This document shows, piece by piece, positions 17,293 through 26,250 of a stretch of 64,000 bases of DNA. The notes under the pieces were generated by a model. That model saw nothing but the letters and a program-made list of their open reading frames with translations, ran no database searches and was not told the DNA's origin. Position numbers and translations under genes: made by a program. Position 1 is the stretch's first letter. Every line of letters begins with the position of its first letter. This stretch comes from Lentzea flava (GTDB taxonomy: Bacteria; Actinomycetota; Actinomycetes; Mycobacteriales; Pseudonocardiaceae), in contig NZ_BMRE01000014.1 in assembly GCF_014648475.1 (NCBI RefSeq), forward strand, positions 1 through 64,000, in the 5' to 3' direction.

Positions 17293-18021
17293 ATGAAGCT
17301 CGGTGCCGCCATCCCGGTCCTCAACGAGTGGCGGTTCCTGCCCGCTGTCACCGGGCAGTTGCTCAAGGTCGTCGACCGGGTCGTGCTGCTGCGCGGCACC
17401 CGTGCGCAGTCCGGCGCGCCGACGACGCTCACGCCCGTTCCTCCGCTCGGCCCGCGCGTCGAGGTGATCGAGGCGGAGTGGCAGAGCGAGCAGGACACGC
17501 GCAACGCCGGGCTGGACGCGCTGGACGACTGCGACTGGGCGCTGTGCCTCGACTCCGACGAGATCCTGCTGGACGACGACCTGCGCGAACTGACAGCGCT
17601 CTGCGGGTCCGGCGAGCACGCGGTGATCAGGGCCAGGCTGCTGACGTACTGGAAGACGATCGAGCACCGCGTCGAGCCGCCGGAGAGGCTGACCGCCCCG
17701 ATCGCGATCCGCAAGGGCGTCCGCTTCTCGGGCACGCGTCACCCGGACGCCGAGGCCCACCTCTCGGACATCTGGCTGCGGCACCTGTCCTACGTGCGGA
17801 CCGATGCCGAGCTGCGGGAGAAGCTGCGGTTGTTCGGGCACGCCCACCAAATCGTCCCCGACTGGTACGAGAAGGTGTGGCTGGGCTGGGACGCCGACCA
17901 CGACCTGCGCGACCTGCACCCGACCCTGCCGCCCGCGTACGGCCGGATCGTGCACGAGCCCGACGCCGAGCTGCGCCGAGTCCTGACCGAGCACGGCGTC
18001 GACCTCGAGGGACTTGCCTGA
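17293..18021 (+). CDS. Glycosyltransferase family 2-like protein
   Basis: 242 aa. It begins MKLGAAIPVLNEWRFLPAVT, like the first strand of GT-A folds, and holds a DSDE motif (LCLDSDEILLDDDL) that would bind metal and the nucleotide sugar. The N-terminal segment WQSEQDTRNAGLDAL is typical of GT2-like proteins. There is no membrane helix, and the acceptor and donor are unknown. It ends 29 bp before the AraC regulator start. Confidence 0.65.
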   Translation: MKLGAAIPVLNEWRFLPAVTGQLLKVVDRVVLLRGTRAQSGAPTTLTPVPPLGPRVEVIEAEWQSEQDTRNAGLDALDDCDWALCLDSDEILLDDDLRELTALCGSGEHAVIRARLLTYWKTIEHRVEPPERLTAPIAIRKGVRFSGTRHPDAEAHLSDIWLRHLSYVRTDAELREKLRLFGHAHQIVPDWYEKVWLGWDADHDLRDLHPTLPPAYGRIVHEPDAELRRVLTEHGVDLEGLA

Positions 18022-18050
18022 TCGTCCCACCGCCGGGAGCATCGCGAAGC

Positions 18051-18914
18051 GTGGACGAACTGCGCGCGTTGCTCGCCAAGCACGCCAGGCCGGACCTGAC
18101 CACGGCAATCGAGGACGTGCTGGTCTCCAGGACGACCAGGAGCAGCCCGCCCACGCCGTCGATGACCGGCACGATCCTCGCGTTCGTCGCGCAGGGCCGC
18201 AAACGCATCGCGTTGGGCGACCGCATCTACGACTACCGGGCCGGCCAGTACCTGGTGGCCTCGATCGACATGCCGATCACCGGCAACTACGTCGACATCA
18301 GCCCGGAAGAACCCGCGCTCGGCATCGGCCTGGTCCTGCGCCCGGAGAAGGTCGCCGAACTGCTGCTGCGCCACGACCTGCCGAAGACCGGAGGCACTCC
18401 TGAAGGCCTGGCCGTCAGCGACGCCACCCCGGAGCTGATCGACGCCGTCACCAGGCTCGCGAGGCTCCTCGACCACCCGCGGGACGCGAAAGCGCTCGCC
18501 CCGCTGATCAAGGAGGAGATCCTCTGGCGGGTCATGACCTCGGAACAAGGAGCCGTCGTCCGCCAGCTCGGCACCCAGGACAGCAGCCTCAGCCACATCG
18601 CCAGAGCGGTGAAATGGATCCGCGAGAACTACGCCGAGTCGTTCAAGGTCGAGAACGTCGCGCGCATCGCGGGCATGAGCGAGTCGGCCTTCTACCGCAA
18701 CTTCCAGGCCGTCACGGCGATGAGCCCCATCCAGTTCCAGAAGCAGATCCGGCTGCAGGAGGCACGGCTGCTGCTCGCCACCACCAGGGACGTGACGGGC
18801 GTCAGCCACCGCGTCGGCTACGACAGCCCGTCGCAGTTCAGCCGCGAGTACCGGCGCCGGTTCGGGGCGCCGCCCAGCCGCGACACCGCGCTCAGCCCCC
18901 AGCCCGCTCTCTGA
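18051..18914 (+). CDS. AraC-family transcriptional regulator
   Basis: 287 aa. The N-terminal ~160 residues fit the AraC_N type (TGTILAFVAQGRKRIALGD, YRAGQYLVASIDMPITG). The C-terminal ~100 residues hold two HTH motifs (FKVENVARIAGMSESAFYRNFQAV and TGVSHRVGYDSPSQFSREYRRRFG). I chose the GTG at 18051 because GGGAG lies 11 nt upstream and it follows the previous stop. Its 3' end overlaps the convergent membrane-protein gene by 23 bp. Targets unknown; regulators of this subtype often control adjacent oxidoreductase genes. Confidence 0.85.
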   Translation: MDELRALLAKHARPDLTTAIEDVLVSRTTRSSPPTPSMTGTILAFVAQGRKRIALGDRIYDYRAGQYLVASIDMPITGNYVDISPEEPALGIGLVLRPEKVAELLLRHDLPKTGGTPEGLAVSDATPELIDAVTRLARLLDHPRDAKALAPLIKEEILWRVMTSEQGAVVRQLGTQDSSLSHIARAVKWIRENYAESFKVENVARIAGMSESAFYRNFQAVTAMSPIQFQKQIRLQEARLLLATTRDVTGVSHRVGYDSPSQFSREYRRRFGAPPSRDTALSPQPAL

Positions 18915-20073
18915 CCGCCAGGTACACCGCGCGGACCTCCAGCGTCCGTTCGACCTTCTCGAGCACGGGCGCGAAGAACCGCTGCCGGTGCTCGGCGTCG
19001 CTCATCGAGATCACCGAGAAGTACATGCTGCCGAACGCCGCGAACAGCGTGGCGTTGCGCAACATCGCCGACGGCACACCGGGAATGATCGACGGGGTCA
19101 CCGAGCCACCGATCCACTGCGCGGCGATGTCCGGCGTGACCACGATCAACCCGAGCACGACGAAGAACGAGAACAGCGCGAGCCCGACCACCGCGGCCTG
19201 CACGAGCTGCCGGATCGCGAGCATGATCAGCAGGTTGCGCAGCTGCCGTCCGTTCAACCGCTTGGGCGGCAACGGTTCCGCGATCTCGACCCCGGAGAGC
19301 GGCGTGCCCTGGCACGCGACGGCCAGCACCTCCGGCCGCAGGTCCTGTTCGACCCTGCCGATCTCGTCCCGCAACCGCGCGGCCGCGGCCAGCACCGTGA
19401 CGGCCGCGAACAGCAGCACGATCAACGAGACGCGCGGCCACCTCAGCTGGTTCATCGCCTGCCACAGCTCGCCGGTGAAGAACAGGAACAGCGTCACGAA
19501 CAGCATCGGCGGCAACGCCCGGCCGAGCAGGTGCACGCTGTTGCGCAGGTCGGCGATCACGTGCCGGATGGCGGCCTTCAGCAACGATCCCAGCCCGTAG
19601 GTGGTGGCCAGCATCGTCGCCACGAACGCCACCCCGAAGAAGGCGATGAACCACAGCGCGTTGACCCACAGCTCCGCTTTGGGATTCTCGGCTCCCGGCG
19701 TGATGATCTCGTCGTTGACCACGTACTGCAGTGTCGGCACGATCACCGGCATCGCCGAATACACGACCAACAGCACGACGGTCGTCTGCCGGGAGAAGCT
19801 CGGCAGTCGCCGCACGAACAGCGAGAGGAAGATCCACGCGGACACCATCACCGCGACGATCAGGCCGAGCAGCACCCACTTCGACAGCCCGGTGGAGCGC
19901 AGCAGCACCAGCCACGCGAGGCTGCCGACCGCCACGAACGTCAGCGCGGGCAGCATCCGGGGCAGGACGTGCGACCGGAAGCCGTAGCCCTCGATCATCG
20001 TCGGCGCGCCCTGCCGCACGAACCACTGCTCAGTGCGTCGCACCACCGCGGAGGAAACCACGGCGGAGATCAT
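18892..20073 (-). CDS. Polytopic membrane protein of unknown function
   Basis: 393 aa with about eight hydrophobic helices, for example ALTFVAVGSLAWLVLL, VLLGLIVAVMVSAWIFLSLF, FIAFFGVAFVATMLATT and VGLALFSFFVVLGLIVV. A charged cytoplasmic segment (RLRDEIGRVEQDLRPEV) lies mid-protein. I do not recognise the family. It starts 3 bp after the SDR gene and is the last gene of an acyl-CoA synthetase/SDR operon, so it may move or bind a lipid substrate of those enzymes; that is inference. Confidence 0.7.
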   Translation of the reverse strand: MISAVVSSAVVRRTEQWFVRQGAPTMIEGYGFRSHVLPRMLPALTFVAVGSLAWLVLLRSTGLSKWVLLGLIVAVMVSAWIFLSLFVRRLPSFSRQTTVVLLVVYSAMPVIVPTLQYVVNDEIITPGAENPKAELWVNALWFIAFFGVAFVATMLATTYGLGSLLKAAIRHVIADLRNSVHLLGRALPPMLFVTLFLFFTGELWQAMNQLRWPRVSLIVLLFAAVTVLAAAARLRDEIGRVEQDLRPEVLAVACQGTPLSGVEIAEPLPPKRLNGRQLRNLLIMLAIRQLVQAAVVGLALFSFFVVLGLIVVTPDIAAQWIGGSVTPSIIPGVPSAMLRNATLFAAFGSMYFSVISMSDAEHRQRFFAPVLEKVERTLEVRAVYLAVRERAGG

Positions 20074-20076
20074 GCC

Positions 20077-20892
20077 TCACCGTTCGAACAGGCGCGCCAT
20101 CACGCTGAAGTAGTGGGTCGGGGCGATGCGGGCGAGCGCGTCGAACACGTACGCGTCCGGCCCGACCAGGATCCGCGCCTTGCCGGCCTCGACACCGCGG
20201 TGGATGATCTCGGCGGCCTTGTCCGGCGTGGTCAGCGCGATCTTGTCGAAGTCCGCCGCCATCTGTTCCAGCGACCGGCCCTTGCCGTCGGGATCGCTGT
20301 GGATGCGGGCGTTGCGGATGATGTTGGTCTTGATGCCGCCGGGGTGCACGGTGACCGCGGACACGCCCGTGCCGCGCAGTTCCTGGCGCAACGAGTCGGT
20401 GAACCCGCGGACGGCGAACTTCGCGGCGCAGTAGGCGCTGTTCTTCGGCATTCCCAGCAGCCCGTACACGCTGGAGGTGTTCACGATGACGCCGTAGTTG
20501 CGCTCGAGCAGCAACGGCAGGAACGCCCTCGTGCCGTTCACGACACCCCAGTAGTTGATGTCGAACAGCCAGGAGTCGTCCTCCGGCACCGAGTTCAGCA
20601 CCGTCGTGGACGTGGCGACGCCCGCGTTGTTGAACACCGCCGCGATCGGCAGGTCGAGCCAGTCGCGGACCTCCCCGGCGAACCGGTGCACGTCGTCGGC
20701 GTCCCGCACGTCGAGCACACGGCTCAGCACCGGGCCGTGCAGCGACTTGGCGGTCTCCTCCAGCCCAGCTTCGTTCACGTCGGCGATGACCACCGGTGAG
20801 CCGTGCCGGGACAGCCGTTGCGCGAGGCTGCGGCCAATTCCCGAGGCGGCTCCGGTGATCACCGCCGGACGACCCGCGATCTTTCGCACCAT
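20077..20892 (-). CDS. Short-chain dehydrogenase/reductase (SDR)
   Basis: 271 aa. The cofactor motif is TGAASGIGRSLAQRL (TGxxxGIG), followed by the structural NNAGVATSTTV and the catalytic triad S...YxxxK in VNTSSVYGLLGMPKNSAYCAAK. The substrate loop after VHPGGIKTNII is typical of classical SDRs that act on lipids or steroids. D38 after the second strand (VVIADVNEAG) favours NAD(H). It is the middle gene of a three-gene operon, 30 bp after the acyl-CoA synthetase stop. Confidence 0.88.
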   Translation of the reverse strand: MVRKIAGRPAVITGAASGIGRSLAQRLSRHGSPVVIADVNEAGLEETAKSLHGPVLSRVLDVRDADDVHRFAGEVRDWLDLPIAAVFNNAGVATSTTVLNSVPEDDSWLFDINYWGVVNGTRAFLPLLLERNYGVIVNTSSVYGLLGMPKNSAYCAAKFAVRGFTDSLRQELRGTGVSAVTVHPGGIKTNIIRNARIHSDPDGKGRSLEQMAADFDKIALTTPDKAAEIIHRGVEAGKARILVGPDAYVFDALARIAPTHYFSVMARLFER

Positions 20893-20922
20893 GTGACCAG
20901 TAGATCACCCTGGGCAAGCGGC

Positions 20923-22575
20923 CTACCGGCGCAGCTCGGGGAACTCCTCGTCGCGCCACTCGCCACCGCGCGCACCGGCCTCCTCACGGGTGCGCAGGTC
21001 GACGCGGCGGATCTTGCCGGACACGGTCTTGGGCAGCTCGGCGAACTCCAGCCGCCGGATCCGCTGGTAGGGAGCCAGGTTCTCGCGGGCGTGCCGCAGG
21101 ATCGCGAGCGCGGTGTCACGACTGGGCTCCCAGCCCGCGCTCAGCGCCACGTACGCCTTGGGCACGGCGAGCCGCACCGGGTCCGGCGCCGGAACGACCG
21201 CGGCCTCCGTCACCGCCGGGTGCTCGATCAGCACGCTCTCCAGCTCGAACGGCGAGATCTTGTAGTCCGACGCCTTGAACACGTCGTCCGTCCGTCCTAT
21301 GTAGAACAGGTAGCCGTCCTCATCACGCGATGCGATGTCACCGGTGTGGTAGTAACCGCCGGCCATCGCCTCGGCGTTGCGCTCCTCGTCGCCGTGGTAG
21401 CCGACCATCAGCGACATCGGCCGTTGCGCGAGGTCGATGCAGATCTCGCCCTCTTCCGCCGGTTCGCCGGTGATCGGGTCGACGAGCACGACCGGGACGC
21501 CCTGCAACGGCGTTCCCATCGAGCCGGGCTTCACCGGTGCGCCGGGAACGTTGCCCACCGACAGCGTGGTCTCGGTCTGGCCGAAGCCGTCCCGCAGCGT
21601 GAGGCCCCACTGCTTCTGGACCTGTTCGATCACCTCGGGGTTGAGCGGCTCACCGGCGGCCACGACCTCCCGCAGCGCCCCCGGCCCGCCGCTCAGGTCG
21701 GCCTTGATCAGCATCCGCCACACGGTCGGCGGCGCGCAGAACGTGGTGACGCCCTTGGCGCGGATCTGGCCCAGCAACGCGGCGGCGTCGAACCGCGTGT
21801 AGTTGTAGACGAAGATCGTCGCTTCGGCGATCCACGGCGCGAAGAAACAGCTCCAGGCGTGCTTGGCCCAGCCGGGCGAGCTGATGTTGAGGTGCACGTC
21901 GCCCGGCCTGATGCCGATCCAGCGCATGGTCGTGAGGTGGCCGACCGGGTACGACGTCTGGGTGTGCTCGACGAGCTTGGGACGGCTGGTCGTGCCGGAG
22001 GTGAAGTACAGCAGCAGCCGGTCGTCCGCCCTCGTCTTCGGGTGCGGCACCGGGTTGTCCGGCGCCTCGCCGGTCTCGGCGTAGTCCAGCCAGCCCGCCT
22101 CGGCGCCGCCGACCGCGATGAGGACCGGACCGTCCTCGAACTTGTCGGCGTCGGCGGCGCGCGCGATGACGTGCCGGACGTTGCCGCGCTTGAGCCGGTC
22201 CGCGAGGTCGGCTGGTCCCAGTGCCGTGGTGGTCGGCATGATCACCGCGCCGAGCTTCATCACCGCGAGCATCGACTCCCAGAGCTCGACCTGGTTGCCG
22301 AGCATGATCATCACGCTGTCGCCCTTGCCGACGCCGTGCCACGCGAGCCACCGCGCGACGCGGTTCGACCGGCGGCGCATCTCGTCGAACGTGTAGGCGC
22401 GCTCGGACCCGTCCTCCTCGACGATGTGCAACGCCGTCGCGGTGTTGCCCTCGGCGATGAGGTCGAACCAGTCGTGCGCCCAGTTGAAGCTGCTGCCGAA
22501 GCTCGGCCAGCGGAACGACGCGGGGTCGGCGAGCATCAGGTCGCGGGCCGCGCGGTAGGTGTCGTGACTGGACAT
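20923..22575 (-). CDS. Medium-chain-type acyl-CoA synthetase (AMP-forming)
   Basis: 550 aa. ANL-superfamily motifs are all present: the P-loop YFTSGTTSRPK, FGQTETT, HTGDIASRDEDGYLFYIGR and the C-terminal catalytic Lys of PKTVSGKIRR. The N-terminus (FNWAHDWFD, GNTATALHIVEEDG) is like ACSM/acetate-acyl CoA ligases. It activates a carboxylic acid to its CoA thioester via an acyl-adenylate, in the cytosol. As the first gene of the operon with an SDR and a membrane protein, it probably feeds a fatty or aromatic acid pathway. The intergenic palindrome at 22611 may control it. Confidence 0.88.
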   Translation of the reverse strand: MSSHDTYRAARDLMLADPASFRWPSFGSSFNWAHDWFDLIAEGNTATALHIVEEDGSERAYTFDEMRRRSNRVARWLAWHGVGKGDSVMIMLGNQVELWESMLAVMKLGAVIMPTTTALGPADLADRLKRGNVRHVIARAADADKFEDGPVLIAVGGAEAGWLDYAETGEAPDNPVPHPKTRADDRLLLYFTSGTTSRPKLVEHTQTSYPVGHLTTMRWIGIRPGDVHLNISSPGWAKHAWSCFFAPWIAEATIFVYNYTRFDAAALLGQIRAKGVTTFCAPPTVWRMLIKADLSGGPGALREVVAAGEPLNPEVIEQVQKQWGLTLRDGFGQTETTLSVGNVPGAPVKPGSMGTPLQGVPVVLVDPITGEPAEEGEICIDLAQRPMSLMVGYHGDEERNAEAMAGGYYHTGDIASRDEDGYLFYIGRTDDVFKASDYKISPFELESVLIEHPAVTEAAVVPAPDPVRLAVPKAYVALSAGWEPSRDTALAILRHARENLAPYQRIRRLEFAELPKTVSGKIRRVDLRTREEAGARGGEWRDEEFPELRR

Positions 22576-22610
22576 TCCCAGAGGGTGAGGAGACCCCAGG
22601 TCATCGGTAT

Positions 22611-22626
22611 ACCCCCGTACGGGGGT
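22611..22626. promoter_or_regulatory. Perfect 16-bp GC-rich palindrome between divergent genes
   Basis: ACCCCCGTACGGGGGT is a perfect palindrome 36 bp upstream of the acyl-CoA synthetase start and in front of the GAF-LuxR gene. Its C-run/G-run form recalls CsoR/RcnR-type operators, but no such regulator is next door. Any factor could bind it. Confidence 0.5.
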
Positions 22627-22669
22627 GCACCCCTTTTCGAGGGTGCGCCCGTCAGCGACACTGCGGGAC

Positions 22670-23431
22670 GTGCTGCCAGACCGTTTTCAGGCACTGCTGC
22701 CGCAACGCCTGGACATGCTCCGCCGTGCCACCGGGTTGCCCGTCGTGTTCGGCGGCGCCGTCACGCCCGGCCGCGACCTGGTGCTCAGCAGCTTCTACGG
22801 CACGCACGGCACGTCGTTGCACGGCTTGAGGATCGGTGCCGGCCGCGGCCTGGGAGGCACCGCGATCGCGATGGGCGCCCCGGTCCGCGTCAACGACTAC
22901 GCCTCCACTCGCGCGATCACCCACGAGTTCGACCAGATGGTGGTCGTCGACGAACGCCTGACCTCGGTGTTCGCCTACCCGGTCGTGGTTCGCGGCACTG
23001 TGCACGGCGTGCTCTACGGCGCCGTGCGCGGGCAGACGACCGTCGGCGACCGGGCGATCAGGATGGCCGGCGCGATCGCGCGGGGCCTCGCAGGGGACCT
23101 GGACATGCCTTCTCTTCACACCAAAGCCGCTCTGCGCGAACTCGCCGAGGTCACCAGACTCGTCGGCGATCCGGCGTTGCGCGAGCGGTTGCGCAAGGTC
23201 CACCAGGACCTCGGCGGTGAAGCTCCCGTGACCGTCCCGACCGGACTGACGCCGCGCGAACTCGATACGCTCCGGCTGGCCGCGGTCGGTGCGTCCAACC
23301 GGGAGATCGCCGCCGAGCTCGGGTTGAGCACCGAAACCGTCAAGGCCTACCTCCGGGGCGCGATGCGCAAGCTGGGGGTGCACAACAGAACCGCCGCCGT
23401 CCACGCGGCGAGGTCGACGGGAGTGCTCTGA
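22670..23431 (+). CDS. GAF-domain LuxR-family transcriptional regulator
   Basis: About 253 aa. A GAF-like N-terminal domain (FGGAVTPGRDLVLSSFYG, GGTAIAMGAPVRVNDYA, VFAYPVVVRGTVHGVLYGAV) precedes a C-terminal LuxR HTH (LTPRELDTLRLAAVGASNREIAAELGLSTETVKAYL). The open frame extends to a GTG at 22625 inside the palindrome; the GTG at 22670 just before LPDRFQALLPQRLDML fits the domain start better. It overlaps nothing and its TGA directly abuts the next ATG. It is divergent from the acyl-CoA synthetase and probably its regulator. Confidence 0.82.
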   Translation: MLPDRFQALLPQRLDMLRRATGLPVVFGGAVTPGRDLVLSSFYGTHGTSLHGLRIGAGRGLGGTAIAMGAPVRVNDYASTRAITHEFDQMVVVDERLTSVFAYPVVVRGTVHGVLYGAVRGQTTVGDRAIRMAGAIARGLAGDLDMPSLHTKAALRELAEVTRLVGDPALRERLRKVHQDLGGEAPVTVPTGLTPRELDTLRLAAVGASNREIAAELGLSTETVKAYLRGAMRKLGVHNRTAAVHAARSTGVL

Positions 23432-23854
23432 ATGTCCTGGTTCGAGAAGGCCGTGATCGGCACCGACCGCCTGCTGTACAAGCTGACCGGCGGCAAGGTC
23501 ATGACCGTCTCGTTCAGCAAGCAGACCGGGCTGACGCTGATCTCCACGGGCGCGAAGTCCGGTGAGCGGCGCGAGAACCAGGTCCAGTACGTGGCCGACG
23601 GCGACGGCATGCTGGTCGTCGGATCGAACTGGGGCAAGCCGCACCACCCGGCGTGGACGGCGAACCTGCTGAAGAACCCGGACATCCAGGTGAACGTCCG
23701 CGGCGACGTCCGCGACGTGCGGGCGACGCTGCTGACCGGTGCCGAGCGCGAGGCCGCCTGGCGGAAGCTGGTGGCGGCCTGGCCGGCGTTCGAGGACTAC
23801 GTCGAGCGGTCAGGCGGCCGCGAGCTGCGGGTCTTCCGCCTGACTCCGCGCTGA
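23432..23854 (+). CDS. Deazaflavin (F420)-dependent nitroreductase-family protein
   Basis: 140 aa. The pattern TLISTGAKSGERRENQVQY, VGSNWGKPHHPAWTANLLKNPDIQV and the split beta-barrel layout match the Ddn/DUF385 group, whose members bind coenzyme F420 and reduce quinones or nitro compounds. Its ATG directly follows the TGA of the LuxR gene, so the two are translationally coupled. Which substrate it uses is unknown. Its last 45 bp overlap the convergent membrane-protein gene. Confidence 0.82.
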   Translation: MSWFEKAVIGTDRLLYKLTGGKVMTVSFSKQTGLTLISTGAKSGERRENQVQYVADGDGMLVVGSNWGKPHHPAWTANLLKNPDIQVNVRGDVRDVRATLLTGAEREAAWRKLVAAWPAFEDYVERSGGRELRVFRLTPR

Positions 23855-24373
23855 GGCCCACGCGAGCCACACGCAGCCGACGATCATGAGCACGCCGTGC
23901 GCGATGCGGACGGCGGGCGGCGTGAAGAACTGCGGCAGGAACAACGCGAACCCCGCCGCGAACAGGATCGCGGGCAGCGTGCGCAGCCTGAGCGCGACCA
24001 TGATCGCCGCGACGCCCATCCCCACCAGCCCGATGGCGAAGGTCGTGACGGCAACGGGGTTGTAGCGCACAGCCTCTGCGAGTTCGACGATGTTGGGCTG
24101 CGCGGCGATCTCGTGCAGGGCGAAGTCCTCCGCACCGTAGTACGGCAACGTCAGCCCGGCGCCGACCCAGAACGTGATCGCAGCGCTCCGGTGGATCTCC
24201 AGCAACGCGATCGGCACGAGGATGAAGCCGATCATCGCGAACAGGTGCGACGCGACCCACGCGGCCGACCCCATCGCGGCGGCCGCGCCCTGCGTCGTCG
24301 TCTCGTCCTCCCACGGTCTGAACACCGGGTACAGCAGGAAGAGCAGGCCTGCGGCCGTGAGCGTCCACTTCAT
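23810..24373 (-). CDS. Small polytopic membrane protein
   Basis: 187 aa with five or six hydrophobic helices (LTAAGLLFLLYPVF, SHLFAMIGFILVPIALLEI, FAIGLVGMGVAAIMVAL, AHGVLMIVGCVWLAWA). The family is not recognised. Its ATG overlaps the TetR stop codon by 4 nt (ATGA), so TetR and this protein are co-expressed. It may be the repressor's target, for example an export or membrane-maintenance factor; that is inference. Confidence 0.7.
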   Translation of the reverse strand: MKWTLTAAGLLFLLYPVFRPWEDETTTQGAAAAMGSAAWVASHLFAMIGFILVPIALLEIHRSAAITFWVGAGLTLPYYGAEDFALHEIAAQPNIVELAEAVRYNPVAVTTFAIGLVGMGVAAIMVALRLRTLPAILFAAGFALFLPQFFTPPAVRIAHGVLMIVGCVWLAWASARSQAEDPQLAAA

Positions 24374-24933
24374 GATTGCCCCCTGAGATCGGTGAGATAC
24401 ATCCGGACGAGCTGGTCGTAGGTGTCGTCGAGTCCTTCCGGCAGGCCGAACCCACCGCCCGACTCGATCGACGCGAAGCCGTGCACGATCACCCGCAACC
24501 GCCGCGTGGCGTGGATGGCGGCGGAGCCCTCCAGGCCGTAGCTGCGCAGCGTCGCGAGCATGACCTCGATGAGCTTCGTCCCCGCCGCCTTCTGCAGTTC
24601 GTCGTGCAGCGGATCCATCGGCATGGCCGCGTACCGGTGCGGGTGTTTCGCCGCGTACGCGCGGTACGCGTGCATGAGAGCTGCCACGGCTTCGTCGCCC
24701 GACAGCCCGAGCACGGCCTTCGTGAACCAGTCCGTCATGTCCTCCAGCACCCGCACGCCGACGTGGTCGCGGAGTGTCTGGAGGTTCGCGACGTGCTTGT
24801 ACAGCGAGGGCGTGGCGACACCGGTGCGGGCGGCGACGGCGGCGAGCGTCAGTCCTTCGACGCCCTGCTCGTCGATCAGTTCCAGCGCGGCGTCAACGAC
24901 CTTCGAGGTGGTGAGTCCGGGGCGAGCTGCCAT
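24370..24933 (-). CDS. TetR-family transcriptional regulator
   Basis: 187 aa. The N-terminal HTH is classic (KVVDAALELIDEQGVEGLTLAAVAARTGVATPSLYKHVANL). A TetR_C-type ligand-binding part follows (MHAYRAYAAKHPHRYAAMPMDP), typical of the TetR/WHG subclass. A perfect operator-like palindrome lies just before its start (24943), so autoregulation is likely. It is translationally coupled to the downstream membrane-protein gene. It lies 19 bp after the MFS gene on the same strand. Confidence 0.88.
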   Translation of the reverse strand: MAARPGLTTSKVVDAALELIDEQGVEGLTLAAVAARTGVATPSLYKHVANLQTLRDHVGVRVLEDMTDWFTKAVLGLSGDEAVAALMHAYRAYAAKHPHRYAAMPMDPLHDELQKAAGTKLIEVMLATLRSYGLEGSAAIHATRRLRVIVHGFASIESGGGFGLPEGLDDTYDQLVRMYLTDLRGQS

Positions 24934-24942
24934 AGCTCAAAA

Positions 24943-24957
24943 GCTAATGTCATTAGC
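24943..24957. promoter_or_regulatory. TetR operator candidate
   Basis: GCTAATG-T-CATTAGC, a perfect 7+1+7 dyad 9 bp upstream of the TetR start. It overlaps the stop codon of the MFS gene. TetR autoregulation fits, but there is no direct proof. Confidence 0.65.
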
Positions 24958-26125
24958 CGCTGATGTCAACACGCTGTCTGACGAGGTGACGCGCCAAGGC
25001 CGCGAACGCCATGAGAGCCACGAGTGCGCAGACTCCGCGCCAGCCGAACAGGGTGTACGCGCGCACTCCCAGCCACGACCCCACAGCGCCGCCGAGATAC
25101 CCGCACGTCATGTAGGCGGTGTTGAGGCGACCGCGGTGGGTGTCGCTCAACGCGTACATGCGGATCGAGTTCGCCACCATCCCGCACTGCATCGCCACGT
25201 CGAGCACGAGCGTGCCGACGACCAGCGCGACCAGCCCGCCGACTCCACCGGCGGTCCCGGCCGCCAGCACGGCCGCCGAGCCGACCACCGCGAGCATGCA
25301 CACGAGGTTCACCGGATCCGGCCCGCGCCGGTCCACGACGCGCCCGGCGAGCGGGGTCGCGATCATCGTCGCGGCGTTGACCAGCGCCAGCAGCCCGACC
25401 GCTTGCGCGCCGTAGCCGTACGTCGGCCCGGTGAGCAGCAACGCGACGCTCCCCCAGACAGCGCTGAACGCCCCGAAGATCATGGCTTGGTACCAGCAGG
25501 AACGTCGCAGCTCGGGCTCACTTCGCAGCAACCGCAACGGTTCCAGCAGCAGGTCCGGATAGGACTGCCGGGTGTGCGGCTCGGTCCGCGGCAACGCCCG
25601 CCACAGCGCCACCGCCATCACGAACGCGAGCCCGGACGCCACCAGGTACGGCGCCCGCCAGCCGAGCCACTCGCCGAGCACACCGCTGACCGTGCGGGCG
25701 AGCAGCATCCCGCCGACCGAGCCGGCGAGCATGGTTCCGCTGGCCGCACCCCGCTGGTCGGGAGCGACCATCCCGGCGACCATCGGCCCGATGATCGGCG
25801 CGATCACCGTGGTCACGCCGACCGCGACCCCGGCGGCGAAGAGCGGCCCGAACGACGGCGCGAACCCCGCCGTCGCGAGGCCCAGCCCGGTGACCGCGAA
25901 CAACGTGGCGATCAACGGCCGGTACGGCACCCGGTCGCCCAGCGGCACCAGCAGGAAGATCCCGCAGGCATAACCGATCTGAGCCGCCGTGACGACCAGT
26001 GCGGCCCGGTCCGGAGCCATCCGCAGTCCTTCGGCCACCAGCGGTGTGACCGTCTGCGGGAAGTAGACGTTGCCGACCGCGACGCCGCACGCGACCGCCA
26101 GCAACCAGAGCATCCCCCGTCTCAT
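24953..26125 (-). CDS. MFS transporter (YnfM/AraJ-type)
   Basis: About 390 aa with 12 predicted helices. It has the MFS signature after helix 2 (LVPLGDRVPYRPLIATL), a second related loop (PLAGRVVDRRGPDPVN) and a midway cytoplasmic loop (LPRTEPHTRQSYPDLLLEPL). Substrate unknown; drug or metabolite export is common for this branch. The frame stays open to a TTG at 26161, but I prefer the ATG at 26125 (MRRGMLWLLA), which starts right at helix 1. It runs toward the TetR gene on the same strand. Confidence 0.8.
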   Translation of the reverse strand: MRRGMLWLLAVACGVAVGNVYFPQTVTPLVAEGLRMAPDRAALVVTAAQIGYACGIFLLVPLGDRVPYRPLIATLFAVTGLGLATAGFAPSFGPLFAAGVAVGVTTVIAPIIGPMVAGMVAPDQRGAASGTMLAGSVGGMLLARTVSGVLGEWLGWRAPYLVASGLAFVMAVALWRALPRTEPHTRQSYPDLLLEPLRLLRSEPELRRSCWYQAMIFGAFSAVWGSVALLLTGPTYGYGAQAVGLLALVNAATMIATPLAGRVVDRRGPDPVNLVCMLAVVGSAAVLAAGTAGGVGGLVALVVGTLVLDVAMQCGMVANSIRMYALSDTHRGRLNTAYMTCGYLGGAVGSWLGVRAYTLFGWRGVCALVALMAFAALARHLVRQRVDISG

Positions 26126-26250
26126 GACCGCGACGCTGTCGGTTGCCGCCACCCGGTGCAATCGAATTTCCCCATAGGTAGCAGCCCGTTCGGCTCCACC
26201 CGGCCGCCGCTACACCTCCAGACCCAGGGACGTCCGCGACGCCCTGTCGG

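Noticed and set aside
15190..18108. 972-codon minus frame extending paaZ upstream
   Set aside because: The extra part overlaps the divergent glycosyltransferase-like gene and lacks family signal; MSLLRSYVSGRW at 17211 is the natural start.
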